Below are positions 11,123 to 21,045 of a stretch of 46,901 nt of DNA, piece after piece. The notes beneath the pieces were generated by a model. It did not search any database. It saw nothing but the letters and a program-made list of their open reading frames with translations, and was not told the origin of the DNA. This stretch comes from Glutinoglossum americanum (Eukaryota; Ascomycota; Geoglossomycetes; Geoglossales; Geoglossaceae): assembly GCA_020080175.1 (NCBI GenBank), contig JAGHQL010000197.1, forward strand, positions 1 to 46,901, given 5' to 3'. Positions within the stretch are counted from its first letter, which is position 1; every line of letters begins with the position of its first letter. A program made the position numbers and the translations under genes.

Positions 11123-11833
11123 CTCAGCTATTAGATGTAGCAGTCTTTGGTCTGCTTGCAACAGCTCTTACTCAAGAAACTGATCATCTTACTTCTATTA
11201 CCTCAGCATCTAGAATCAGTAAGGCAGAATGGATTAAGCTATATACCAAAGCTTACTAAAAGGCTATTACCTCTCAAAATGTCTGTTCTGCATGACGTGG
11301 AGCTGGGTTATTTTTATTACAGCATTCTAAAGTTCTTCGTCATATTGTCTTTATGCGACCAACAACATCAACTCCAACAATACTATTAGATCAGTATCAG
11401 CAGAATCCTCTTGAAGTGATTAGTAGCTCTCCACCTGACCCATTATTGCTTAGGTAAGCTAATGTGACCTTTAACTCTCAACTTGTGAGTGGAAATCCGT
11501 TGGATACACCTGCATAAAAATATGCAAAAAATCTTACCTCCACATCAGAACGGCTTGCTGCACAGGTTGCAATACTGCGCAAGAAAAGAAAGGATCAAGA
11601 GGAGGTCTTAAAAAAGAAGCAAAGGCGACAGTCAGGCAAAAGAGCAGCAGTTAAGGGTCATTTTGTACTCAGTACAACAGAAATTCGAGAGAAAGTACAA
11701 GCGGCAGAATTGGAAACAGCATAAAGGAAGGTAGGCAAACAGGCGACCAAGAAGCATAAGCGACAGGAAATACTATCAGAGGATGAAGAAGAGACTGCAA
11801 TTTCGAGTAGCGATAGTGAAATTAGTAATATAG

Positions 11834-12192
11834 TGTCATGACTCGTGGTCAGTTACTTGGCGAGGCCCCTGAGCCTCCACGGCCGGGTAATCGGCTCACG
11901 TGACATCGACGATGTCTCATCTATATGCAATGCAATCTCCCAGCTATTATGCGTTCGCCGTTATGTATATATATAACCCGCTAGCCTCCCGCTTGGAGGT
12001 CAGCGATCAGTCTTTTATATTTCCTGCCTACTAGAATCAAGTCTATCCTGCCTGCTATACATTCTAAGTCGGACCGACATGTAGTCGTTCTCAAACCATT
12101 GAGTCAACCCATTAGCTCTTATATACCTAAGTCTTATCTACACGTAGGCCAGGCGGCTAGCCATCGTTGTCGCTGCGAGGTACGACGTCACA
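11834..12192 (+). mobile_element. Possible second LTR-like insertion
   Basis: This segment starts TGTCATGACTCG and ends CGACGTCACA (TG...CA). It has a TATA-like run at about 11964-11974 and lies just past the transposase stop, where Fot1 elements normally have only a short 3' end. Without it the transposon has normal size. No clean target duplication was found, so boundaries and identity are tentative. Fossil. Confidence 0.4.
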
Positions 12193-12209
12193 CTGTTACC
12201 GAACCTCCC

Positions 12210-12262
12210 AAGAACCCTCGATGTTGGAGTGCCTTCGTGTCACCTTGACATCAAGGGTTCTT
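12210..12262. repeat. Inverted repeat, 15-bp arms
   Basis: AAGAACCCTCGATGT (12210-12224) faces ACATCAAGGGTTCTT (12248-12262) across a 23-base loop, with one mismatch. It lies in the 3' part of the Fot1/pogo element. It may be the remnant of another small element. Confidence 0.6.
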
Positions 12263-12314
12263 ATATATGAGTGACTATATTGTAGTTTCATGGTCTTGAT
12301 GTAGTCGGGTCACA

Positions 12315-12362
12315 TTCACGTACGCGAAATGGCTATCTGCATGAAATGGTCATCTCAGACTC
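12315..12362 (-). repeat. 3' terminal inverted repeat of Fot1/pogo copy A
   Basis: The reverse complement reads GAGTCTGAGATGACCATTTC at its tip, pairs with 9359-9406, and is followed by the TA duplication at 12363-12364. Confidence 0.9.
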
Positions 12363-13622
12363 TATCTCTTAAAGATGATCAGTCTTAGCCTACGCAACAT
12401 CAGAAGCCAGCTTACAAACCAGCTAAGGTCGACCAAACTGAGGCTAATGAGAAGAGATTAAAGCGAGCAATGTAGTAATGGCGATATTGCTATTAATACA
12501 TACAATACTTGCATTGAGATGCGAAAATTTGCAAACACCTCAAATCATCATAAAACCACAACCAAAAACTTTCTGAGGTATCCTAAAATTGTATTGAAAA
12601 AGGTCTGTAGTCTGTGTCAAGCAAAATCTAGCATTTCAAGACTAGAAATATTCATTGAGGTAATAGTCTGGTGAATAGAAGGACTTTTCAGTTGTGGGAT
12701 TTTGCTGTGAAAATGAGTAGAATAAGAGATAGCTATGTAGCTCTCGCTTACTGCAAATTTTGGTGCGCAGCATTTGTACTTACTATAAAACCTCAAAAAT
12801 ATGAAGTGGCTCAACATTTATATTGAATAAATTTCATTTTCTTAGTTTCCTTTATGTATTTTTGACAATTAAAATGTTTAAATACTACTACAGGATACTG
12901 ATACTGCATTATATTCAGAAACGTGTTCTCCCCATTCTCCATACAAAATTTTGCTAGTAATTTATGTGAGAAAGTTAGTCTTCATACCAGAACCCAAACA
13001 TCATTATAAACATAGAATTTTTTTACATGGGGCTGATAGCTGATATTTCTCCAGCACAATTTGAAAAGCGCAGAGACCTTGAACATCATTGTTAGATGGT
13101 GGGGTGAAATGGCATGTTTTGCGAAACTGTTGGTTCCGCCATACAAATTTAGCGAGGTGACAAATGGCCATCCCACCACCACCGAACTTCTCTTCCGCCT
13201 AGCATGGCTGCAACCCCTAGCCTACGATATTCTGCCTAAAAATTTGTAGTATGATCATCAGGCCCCAGTATTAGACACTAGTTATGAAACGATACCGAGA
13301 CCGGTCGCCACAACCTCACCAACCATTCCCTCAAAACCCCAATTCCAGTCCATCAAAACGTGGCCACCCACCCATCTGCCTTCAACCGCTAGAATGTGCC
13401 TGGCCGCAGATTCGGGATCGCCAGCATCGCTGAAAGCAAGCCGATGCTATTCTGGTGTTAATGACGTTATGGAGTTAGGACCATTAACACACGCTGGCTT
13501 TGTTCCGGTCTTAGCACCGGCCTGCCGTCTGTGTTTCCTCTCCCGTCTTGTACCTTAAGATTATCGACTGAGCTTCTATCTAATGCATGCCTCTATATCC
13601 TGTTCTCGTCATCTTATGGCCT
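12363..13622. other. AT-rich relic DNA, no gene
   Basis: It is visibly AT-richer than the rest of the window and has no long open frame. Just outside the transposon, 12389-12475 reads as a short coding-like tail rich in Lys and Gln (QKPAYKPAKVDQTEANEKR) preceded by a stop. It could be the end of an older mobile-element protein. The rest shows nothing recognisable; the composition fits RIP-decayed repeats. Confidence 0.5.
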
Positions 13623-13893
13623 ATAAACGTGCCCACCGGTTATAGAGACACCACCGGTGACCCAGACACTTTTGCCGGGTCCCCCACTATGCAGCAACCG
13701 CAACAATACAAGAGTTGCTGTCACTGTCTACTTCGTCGCTAAAGATACTGTGATCGTGCTTACCGTCAGAAGGTGGTGTTGGGGCATGGTGTTGCCTGGT
13801 AACGCACTGGGAGGGTAACCTTGCCTAGGTGTATTGCACTGCCAAGTAGGGTCGGTCGCCAGTAGTATCTCGGTAACCGGTGGGCACGTTTAT
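13623..13893. mobile_element. MITE-like element with 20-bp perfect inverted termini
   Basis: ATAAACGTGCCCACCGGTTA (13623-13642) is perfectly inverted at 13874-13893. Weaker inverted similarity continues inward for about 25 bases (GAGACACCACCGGTGACC against GAGATACTACTGGCGACC). TA steps flank the AACGTGCCC core, compatible with a TA target duplication, although the palindromic tips make its exact limits ambiguous. No coding capacity in 271 bp. The termini are unlike the Fot1/pogo copies here. Confidence 0.65.
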
Positions 13894-14521
13894 TCGATAA
13901 CTATATTGGCCGCATTCCTCACTATTTTTCCTTGATTATCGGAATGCCTTCAGCACATTTCCGGCTCTATTTTGTTAACGTTCCTAATACCAATTCAAGC
14001 CGAGAGCAAACATCACCTTCCTGAGTGTTCCTACAGCGCTAATCAGCCGATTGTTATGAACACCCATAGGGGCGTAAGAACGCCTCGTTACGCTCTTCTA
14101 TTGCTCCAATTGACCGTTTTTAATATAATTGACTAATTAACGGCATTCGCCCATCATTCTGCTCCGTAACAACTGCTTAATTCCCTCCATAAGCATAGCC
14201 AGGATAAATTAGCCGGCATTCCCCACCAACATCTTTCCCAACCCACCATCCATGTAAAATCCATGTCCGCTTCTGTGCAACCTACCTATCTCATACCTCA
14301 CCACAGCGGGCCTACGTAAATTATTGCATGTCCTATGCTAATTGGGCATCAATACATACCAACAGCTGAGTAAGATTAGGAGGGGCGGGCGAGATTTCTA
14401 GTAAGATGAGGCTGTAGCCATACAACCTGGTTAGTTATAAGCAGGGGAGACGGACAAAGATTTTAGCTTTACTAGATGTTGTCTTTCAGCATTCTCTTCG
14501 CTGGCGCGAAAGCCATCAGGA
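13894..14521. other. Intergenic, upstream of the glycosyltransferase gene
   Basis: No gene seen. It should contain the promoter of the plus-strand gene that starts at 14522. Confidence 0.5.
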
Positions 14522-15873
14522 ATGCGATTTCCAGGACGCAAACACATAAACCCGCTTCTTAAGCATCAACCATCGCTTCCTCTACTTCTCCTTTTCGTTT
14601 TCGCATTTATTTATCTCCTGACCCTGCAGTATGTACGGATGTACAACTACCGCGATCCGACGTCGTGGTTTTTCGACCCCTCGCGAGGCTATCTGCAATC
14701 GTACTCCGCGCTCAGGCAGCACGAAGCTAATACATTCATCAACGCCGTTGTAGAAAGCCCGGTGGTGGAGGAACCCGCGGTAGAGGAATCGCCGCCCCCA
14801 AAATTCTGCGTGGGTGTTGTGACTGTAGCCCGCGAAGGCGCGCGCTATTTTCGCACAACGGTAGGGTCCCTCCTCGCAGACCTCGACCCCACCTCTCGCG
14901 CCCAAATCCACCTAATCCTCTTCCTCGCGCATACCGACCCGTCTCAGCACCCCGCGTACTCTGAACCCTGGCTTCACCGCGTCGCTGACCGCGTGCTCGC
15001 CGGGTACGAGAAAGTCACTGCCGAGGAGTTGGAGCGGATCCGCAAGATGGAGTTTAGAGAGAAGGGGTCGTTTGATTATAGGGTTTTGCTGAGGGAGTGT
15101 GGGAAGGTTGGGGCGGAGTATGTGGGGATGGTGGAGGATGACGTTGTGTTGATGGAGGGGTGGTTTGAAAGGGTGGTGAGGGCGCTGGAGTGGGTGGAAA
15201 GGAATGGCCGAGGGGAGTGTGAGTGGTTCCAATTCCTGTGCATGCCGTTGTTGGGTGGGGTGCTAATGCGATATTGTTGCTACATTGTAGGGCTGTACCT
15301 CCGCCTCTTCTATACTGAAGAGTTCCTCGGCTGGAACAGCGAAGAGTGGCCCCAATACCTCTTCTGGTCTCTCGTCTGGGTTGTCGTCCCTACTATCTGC
15401 CTTCTCACTCTCCGCTATCACCATCCCCCCCTCCGGCATCCTCTCTCTAACCAAGCAACCGCCATTTCCTGTGGTCTATGCATCCCCCTCTGTATCCTCC
15501 TCTTCTTCTCTGCCGGGCGCGTCTCCCTCTTTCCACTTCCCGCGGGAGTGAACCCGATGCCCGAGTTCGGGTGCTGCTCCCAGGGGCTCGTCTTTCCGCA
15601 AAGTAAGGTACAAGAGATTGTTAATTGGTACGAGGAGAGGAAGATCGGCCTCACGGATGTGATGTTGGAAGAACTAGCGGAGAAAAAGCAGTACATAAGT
15701 GGGCGATCACTCCGAGTGTGCTACAGCATGTCGGTAGGAGGAGCTCTAAAGGGGATGATTATGGGGAGGCTGCGAAGTATCATAGGACTGTGGCGGAGAA
15801 GCTGTGGAACTTTGAGTTTGAGTTGAACGACAAGGAGGCTCTCCATAGGGAGAATTCTTACTTACATCCATAG
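14522..15873 (+). CDS. PGAP4/TMEM246-like membrane glycosyltransferase, frameshifted
   Basis: Exon 1 is 14522-15218. A 72-nt intron (GTGAGT donor, 15219-15290) joins ...GRGEW to LYLRLFYTEEFLGWN. The layout is that of the PGAP4 (TMEM246) family of GPI-GalNAc-transferase-like enzymes: an N-terminal membrane anchor (residues 18-36), a GT-A-like fold with an acidic metal motif EDDV (205-208), and a pair of membrane helices inserted after LGWNSEEWPQYLFW. After EELAEKK at 15683-15687 the frame moves: the conserved end WAITPSVLQHVG continues in another frame to the stop at 15871-15873. A one-base loss in the A5 run explains this. It is either a real mutation or a sequencing error. Expected in the secretory pathway, acting on GPI glycans or glycolipids; substrate not proven. 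Confidence 0.75.
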
Positions 15874-16196
15874 CTACGATCAACAGCGAAGTCCCCTTGC
15901 TGGATTGCAACCGGGGGAGATTTATATTTCCCAAGGTGTTAGATGCTCTTCCAATAGTAAAGCAGCTATCCTCCAGGGACTCCAATAACTCCGAGTCGTG
16001 TGCCTGATATTCGAGCAATATGGGCCGCCGGTTTCAGAGTTGAAAGCTCACTACAGGCCATAGCCTGGCGCGCGCGTGGTATTGGTCCTCAACTCGCGGG
16101 CTCGGTTCCTTTCGATCCCGCTGTGCCTGCTAGAATATTCTAGGGAAGCGGCAGTAGCGTGCAGGGTCCTTTGGTGGTCAGATGTCATTCGGATGT

Positions 16197-16490
16197 CTAT
16201 TGTAGGATTGTGGTTTTGAAGCGGAGTACTGTGTGATTGGCAAAGCGCTCGACGAGTTTCGGCGGGACCGTGGCTAAAACGTGACCACCAAACGCACCCC
16301 CAACGAATTCGGGAAAGCAGGTTGACGTTACCGAGCGATCACGGGAAAACCCATAAGACTTCTCAAAAATCTGTGGATTAAGCATGATTTTGGCCCAAGT
16401 CCGCAAGGGAGGCACTTGCGTCGCGTTTGGCCATCTCAGGGGATCAGCTTCATCGAGCCATAACCTCCGTTCAGCAGCTGTCATCCTCAA
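16197..16490 (-). CDS. Doubtful 97-aa open frame
   Basis: Not recognised. The probable Met start is residue 3 (MTAAERRLWLDEADPLRW). It has mixed composition with no signal peptide, membrane segment or known motif. It begins immediately beside an A15 run on the plus strand. It may be chance. Confidence 0.15.
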   Translation of the reverse strand: MRMTAAERRLWLDEADPLRWPNATQVPPLRTWAKIMLNPQIFEKSYGFSRDRSVTSTCFPEFVGGAFGGHVLATVPPKLVERFANHTVLRFKTTILQ

Positions 16491-16503
16491 AAAAAAAAAA
16501 AAA
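16489..16503 (+). repeat. A15 homopolymer
   Basis: Fifteen consecutive A bases. No target duplication was found that would mark a retroposed poly(A) tail. Confidence 0.8.
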
Positions 16504-17780
16504 GTCCGACTTCAAGGAAAGTTCAAAAGGGAATAGAAATAAGAAAATAGAACTAAGCCCCATGTGGAGCCAAACCCTCCTCCGCAAACAATTTCCTATA
16601 GGCATGTTGCATAGGCGCTCACTTAAATACCCTTTCAACGCTCTAAACTATCACATACGACCACAGACTGTAGAGAACTGGGCATCCCGTCCGCTCTGCC
16701 TTACATAAGCTACAGATCGGAGGATTAGTACTGGCGTCGGTGACGAGCTGGGAATACCCTCTGTCGTATGTTTTTGCCGATATTATTTTTGCTGGCCAGA
16801 CATCTTCCCCCCATGCACATTTTACTCGGCCAGTTAGGGACACACGGCCATAGCGGCCCCAAAATCCTTCCGTAGTTTAAGTTTTTCTGGTTCGTCTCAG
16901 AAGTAGTCTCTTTCTTAGCGCTCGGGACTTTCCTGCCATTCCTCACCATTCCTAGCGCGCACGACTTCGTTCGTATGGACCATTCTATCCCTGGCTCCAC
17001 TAATGGGGATGAATCTCGGCTATAGAGATCGATTATTATTTCCTTTTCTCGGATTAGACCCGAGTTGGGAAATCCCCACACACGGAAGTTGTTTATTTCG
17101 ATCTAAATATTTTAATCAGCCGAGCACAAATTTTCTCTTCTCGTTACCTCCGGCATTGACGAGGAGGTAAGGGCCTATTTTGTCGCGGAAGAGAAAAACA
17201 AGAACGGAGGAAGCTGGAGTTAAGAAAAAAAGCCCTATTTATTTTTGGACGGATCTGGATTTTCGTGGAGAGGCTACGGCATTGAGAAAGTGGTAGCAAT
17301 GCTTATGCTGGGCGCGGTTTGCGCTTTCATTCGTCTACTTTCCACAGCCTTATCTAGCGACTATTCAGGAGCCCCCGATCCCTAACCGCCAACTTTTGCC
17401 AATTCCACCACCGAGCCGAATCACACACATCGGAGGTCTACCCGTGCTGATCTAGATCAAAACCCGGCCCTAAAGCTTAACCCCTATCCACCCGAGCCCA
17501 TCTCCACTCCTCTTCATGCCTTAGCCGCTGAAACGCAAGCCACGAAGTCTTGGCGCCACCGGAGCGTCGGTACCGCCAGCTTGGCTATGCGATCTGTGAC
17601 TTGGCGGACTTGGCGAAGCTTGGCGCGGCCAGTGGATAGGCGAGGAGGCGAGTTGGATTCGGGATATGCGTGGTGGAAAGGGCATAGGTACGGGATTTTT
17701 GTCCCTGCCAAGGGGAAGGGGGAGCTTTTTCTGTGAGACGTTTGGGTCGGCTTTTTTGCTGCCTGGATAGCTAGGTGGAA

Positions 17781-17790
17781 TATATATAAT
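17781..17790 (+). promoter_or_regulatory. Probable TATA box of the small secreted protein gene
   Basis: TATATATAAT lies about 120 bases upstream of the ATG at 17910, at a distance usual for ascomycete genes with a short 5' leader. Confidence 0.5.
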
Positions 17791-17909
17791 ACACGATTCC
17801 TGTCAATATCAGGGACATATTTCGTTCATCTGCCACCAACTAGCTATCCGCACAGCCTCCAACTATCCTATTACGAGCCTACACACCGCAGGTCACAGTA
17901 ACAACAACA

Positions 17910-18611
17910 ATGCATCTCACCCTCGCTCACCTCCTCCCGCTAACCCTCCTCCTCGCGCCCCTGACGCTCGCCTCTCTCAGCCTTAGTGATATCTGCTCCT
18001 ATTCACTCGATGACACCGCCGCCCTAAACGCAATCATCTGCCTCCGGTCCGACCAGCCAACCGATAAGTTCCCCACGGAAGTCTCTGGGACCGCGTCACT
18101 GGGGGCGACGAACGTGAAGCTATGCTGTGAGTTCTTACCGCTTCTTGACAACCGCTAAGGGGGAGCTCGACTAACACTAGCTTTGCGACCGGCGACAGGT
18201 CCAAAGGGAAACGTGTGTCTGCTCTCCAACGCCACGGATCCGGACGTGATGTGCTACAACCCTACGTAAGCCCCACTCTCTCCTCCCCACCCCTCATAGC
18301 TACCAGGAAACACTGTCTTAACACCTAGCAGAACCCAATACGCTAGCTCCCGCCTCGATACGGTGAAGTGCGAGCTCCAGGGCAATAAATGCAACGGGAA
18401 CTACATCTCGGCCAGCACCGATGGTGTCTTGACTATAACGAAGATCGTGGATGGGAAGGGGATTACGGATGGGTCTTCGGGTGGGTCGAAGAGCTCTTCG
18501 GCGGCTGGGTCGTCGGCCACGGCTACGGGTGGAGCAGCTGGTGTTGGGGGTGCTGGGTTAGGGGTTATGGGGTTTATAATAGCGGTTGGGGCGTTGCTAG
18601 TGTTACAGTAG
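17910..18611 (+). CDS. Small secreted, GPI-anchored-type protein
   Basis: Three exons: 17910-18126, 18199-18265 and 18332-18611, with introns of 72 and 66 nt (GTGAGT and GTAAGC donors). The product is 187 aa. Residues 1-22 are a clear signal peptide (MHLTLAHLLPLTLLLAPLTL). The mature domain has several Cys (DICSYS, IICLRS, KLCCPKG, VCLLSN, MCYNP, VKCEL, NKCNG), suggesting disulfides, plus NAT and NGN sequences. A Ser/Gly/Ala-rich stretch follows, then a hydrophobic C-terminus with no charged tail (GVMGFIIAVGALLVLQ), as GPI signals have. It is expected at the plasma membrane or wall. The family was not recognised; its role is unknown. Confidence 0.85.
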
Positions 18612-21045
18612 CTGGTTGCATGTCTGGTCGTGTGACACCATGTATCGTTGTTAATATAGCTATGGCGATTTGCTTCGCACCCGCCTGTCCCCGGCTTTTG
18701 CCTCTCTTTTATGTGTGCCTGGATCATTAATCGATCCACTACTAAACCTTCGCCTTCTTCTCACTTTGTCCTCGCACCCCAATCGGTTTATCGTTACTTA
18801 CAATTTTTGGTGGTATATAAAGGACTGTAGCGTAACCGTTATGTTGGTAGTGGGTAGATCTGGGATGCCTGGATGTGTTCCTAAGCGAGTCACTTCAAGC
18901 GGACAAAATCGACCACAGGGCACTACATATACTGGTTGTGGGCTCGTAGGGAATCACGTAGGATAGACAGATAGAATTCACCTTAAATCGGGGCATGAGA
19001 GGAAGACGAAGCATCCCCATGGGGGTGATAGAAAACCGCCGCAGATGTCAAACATGAACGGAGCCATACACAGTCTCGGAATGTGTGTCTATGGAAAACA
19101 ATACGCAGGCTCTCTCATTCCACTCCATCACATAGCATAACACCACGTCCGTCTTATGGGAGATCGGAAAATGTGCAATTATCGTAACCTCGGTGCTCGG
19201 GGTTGGCTTATTTGGGCTCCTAGTAGCTGCAACAGTTACAGACGTAGAAGGTCGGAGTGCCAGGAGGCAAGCCATTATTGCAGCCATTGCAGCAGTAGAA
19301 GAAGTAGGTCGGAGGGCCGGGAGACACGTCATGAGTATAGTTGTTGCAGCAGTTGTAGCAGCTGAAGTAGTACGTAATGTCGGTGGTTCTGTAATCTCGG
19401 ATAGATCAGCGTTCTACCTTTTGTAAATTATGGGCTATATAGGGGATAGGCAGAGGAGGGCGGAGTATCTAGTACGCACTTATCGTTCTGGACTGGCCTC
19501 TGTTGTTTTTCGGTCGTTGTCATCGTCGGCGTTCGGCCCTGGGGGGTATGCGTCAGTGCTTGACTTATTTTTCGCGAGGGTATATCACGCATAGGATAGC
19601 CTTACCGGCTGCTCGGAGATGACTGGGAATTTGAGCTGAGCCATGGGTGGCTTCATGGGGAGCTCAAGCTCAGGTGCGCCTGGCTTCTCTTGTGGGTATT
19701 CTTGGGGCATTGCTGCTTAGGGCTTGGGGGTCGATATAAGGTTTTCGCACAAATCTTAGGGGATTATATGGGTGATAGAGAAGATTGATGAAATAGAAAG
19801 CGACGTTGCGGAGAGGGGGGCGAGGTTTGGGAGCCGCATAGCCCCACGCGGTAGGTGTGGGCGAAAGCGCCAAGACATGCATATGCTGTGCCCTTGTGAG
19901 GCTGACGAGAGGACTAGTCGATTGCCGACCGACTAATCGCATGTGTCTAACTAGGATTAAGGAATACGAGATATGAGTCACTAATTGTCTGGATTGTACC
20001 CACTCAACTGATCGCGTTGTTTGCATCGACTATATTTCTCCTGATATAAAGACTCTCCCTGAAAGGGGGTAAAGGCGGCTTGTTCATATGCTTTACTATT
20101 ATCATTCCACAACACAGACAGATAGGGAGAGTCGTGACTGATCCGCTCAAGGGTCGGCATCGCCATCTGGGGGGATCCCGCGTTTGGGTGTGGAGCGCTG
20201 GTTGATCACGTCATATATCACCACCGTTGTTTGTCACCTCAACTTTTCCTCCCGAGATTAGGTTGCCGAAAGAGTAGCAAGTCCTAGTAATTGGCATTAT
20301 GCCTATCTAAACCTGTCAATCCTCCCACCTTTGTGTAACTTAGTCCTACATAGCTCCGCATATTCTCATCATTCTTCTGCTTGCGCCACCCCTGCCTCTA
20401 CGATAGCACTGTTTTCCTCGGCGCTCTTGGACGCGTCATCTTATTGAAGCTGAGCAGGGTATTTGAAGTATATACAATGGAATAGCATTTGATTCGGCTC
20501 CCGAAGAGCTTAGAAGGGACAGCTGGAGATGAGTGGGGGTTATTGTCTATATAGCTGATTGCGATGCTATCACGAGTCCCTCCACTGAGGAATATGGGAG
20601 CTAGAGCAGCCTTGCTGATACCCGACTGCGCCACGTTCAACCTATATATGACGTTGGTATCATCACTGAGAGTGATAAGGCCTTTCCAGGTCCTTAAGTT
20701 TCCCTCGAAAGAGCATAGGCAAACGAAGGAAATTGGCATAGGGCCCATCGTTACCATAAAATGAAGGATTGTGGCGTGGGCCACGGCCACTAGTTACATC
20801 ATGGCTGAGGCTAGGCCTTAGAAAAGCATCTTGTACTGGGTAGGATGCTTCCATTTCAACGAATCCCAGTCTTCCCGCACTAGGTCTCAGGTATGTCGAT
20901 TATTCTAGCCGATGAAGTGAGAGAATCACCTTAAGAATATGCATCGACGCTTCCGACAGTTAGCTACGTAGAGCCAAAGTGCTTAGCGTACTAGACTACC
21001 CAGCAACCCCCACCCAACGTATCCATCGCCTTTCCCGGGATGCGT
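18612..21045. other. Intergenic with doubtful open frames only
   Basis: 19193-19426 on the plus strand reads as a Val/Ala-rich peptide (MLGVGLFGLLVAATVTDV) and contains an imperfect duplication of GTAGGTCGGAG-type sequence, so it may be a repeat artefact. 20398-20790 on the minus strand encodes 130 aa with no recognised domain. Neither is supported as a gene. Confidence 0.4.

Larger units (their letters stand above)
9444..11833 (+). pseudogene. Pogo-type DDE transposase, dead copy
   Basis: It begins MPRKRSTRMAEMNSRMDEAI, an HTH psq-type DNA-binding domain, followed by a CENPB-type HTH region and the DDE core. The catalytic positions NIDETGF (about 9975) and LLICDGHDSH (about 10300) are present; the third Asp, in LLDVAVFG, lies beyond the LTR insertion (from 11128). 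Compared with copy B, Trp codons have become stops: FLKW to FLK-stop, SRW to SR-stop, QEW to QE-stop, and two in the PWDW segment; a CGA has become TGA at 9747-9749. The acidic C-terminal tail ends near 11840. It cannot produce an active protein. Confidence 0.9.
9359..12362 (+). mobile_element. Fot1/pogo DNA transposon, copy A (dead, nested)
   Basis: A 3,004-bp element flanked by TA on both sides (9357-9358 and 12363-12364), as expected for Tc1/mariner/pogo insertion. It has 48-bp imperfect terminal inverted repeats and one transposase reading region on the plus strand. It has been enlarged by a 716-bp solo LTR (10407-11122) and probably a 359-bp LTR-like piece (11834-12192). Removing both leaves about 1.9 kb, the usual size for Fot1-like elements. 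It is related to the second copy at 45154. Confidence 0.9.
15874..17780. other. Long intergenic stretch
   Basis: No recognised gene. Its only longer frame, 16197-16490 on the minus strand, is listed separately. The right end lies upstream of the small secreted protein gene. Confidence 0.5.

Noticed and set aside
16197-16503. A15 run next to a 97-aa frame as a retroposed copy with a poly(A) tail
   Set aside because: No target-site duplication and no recognisable source gene.
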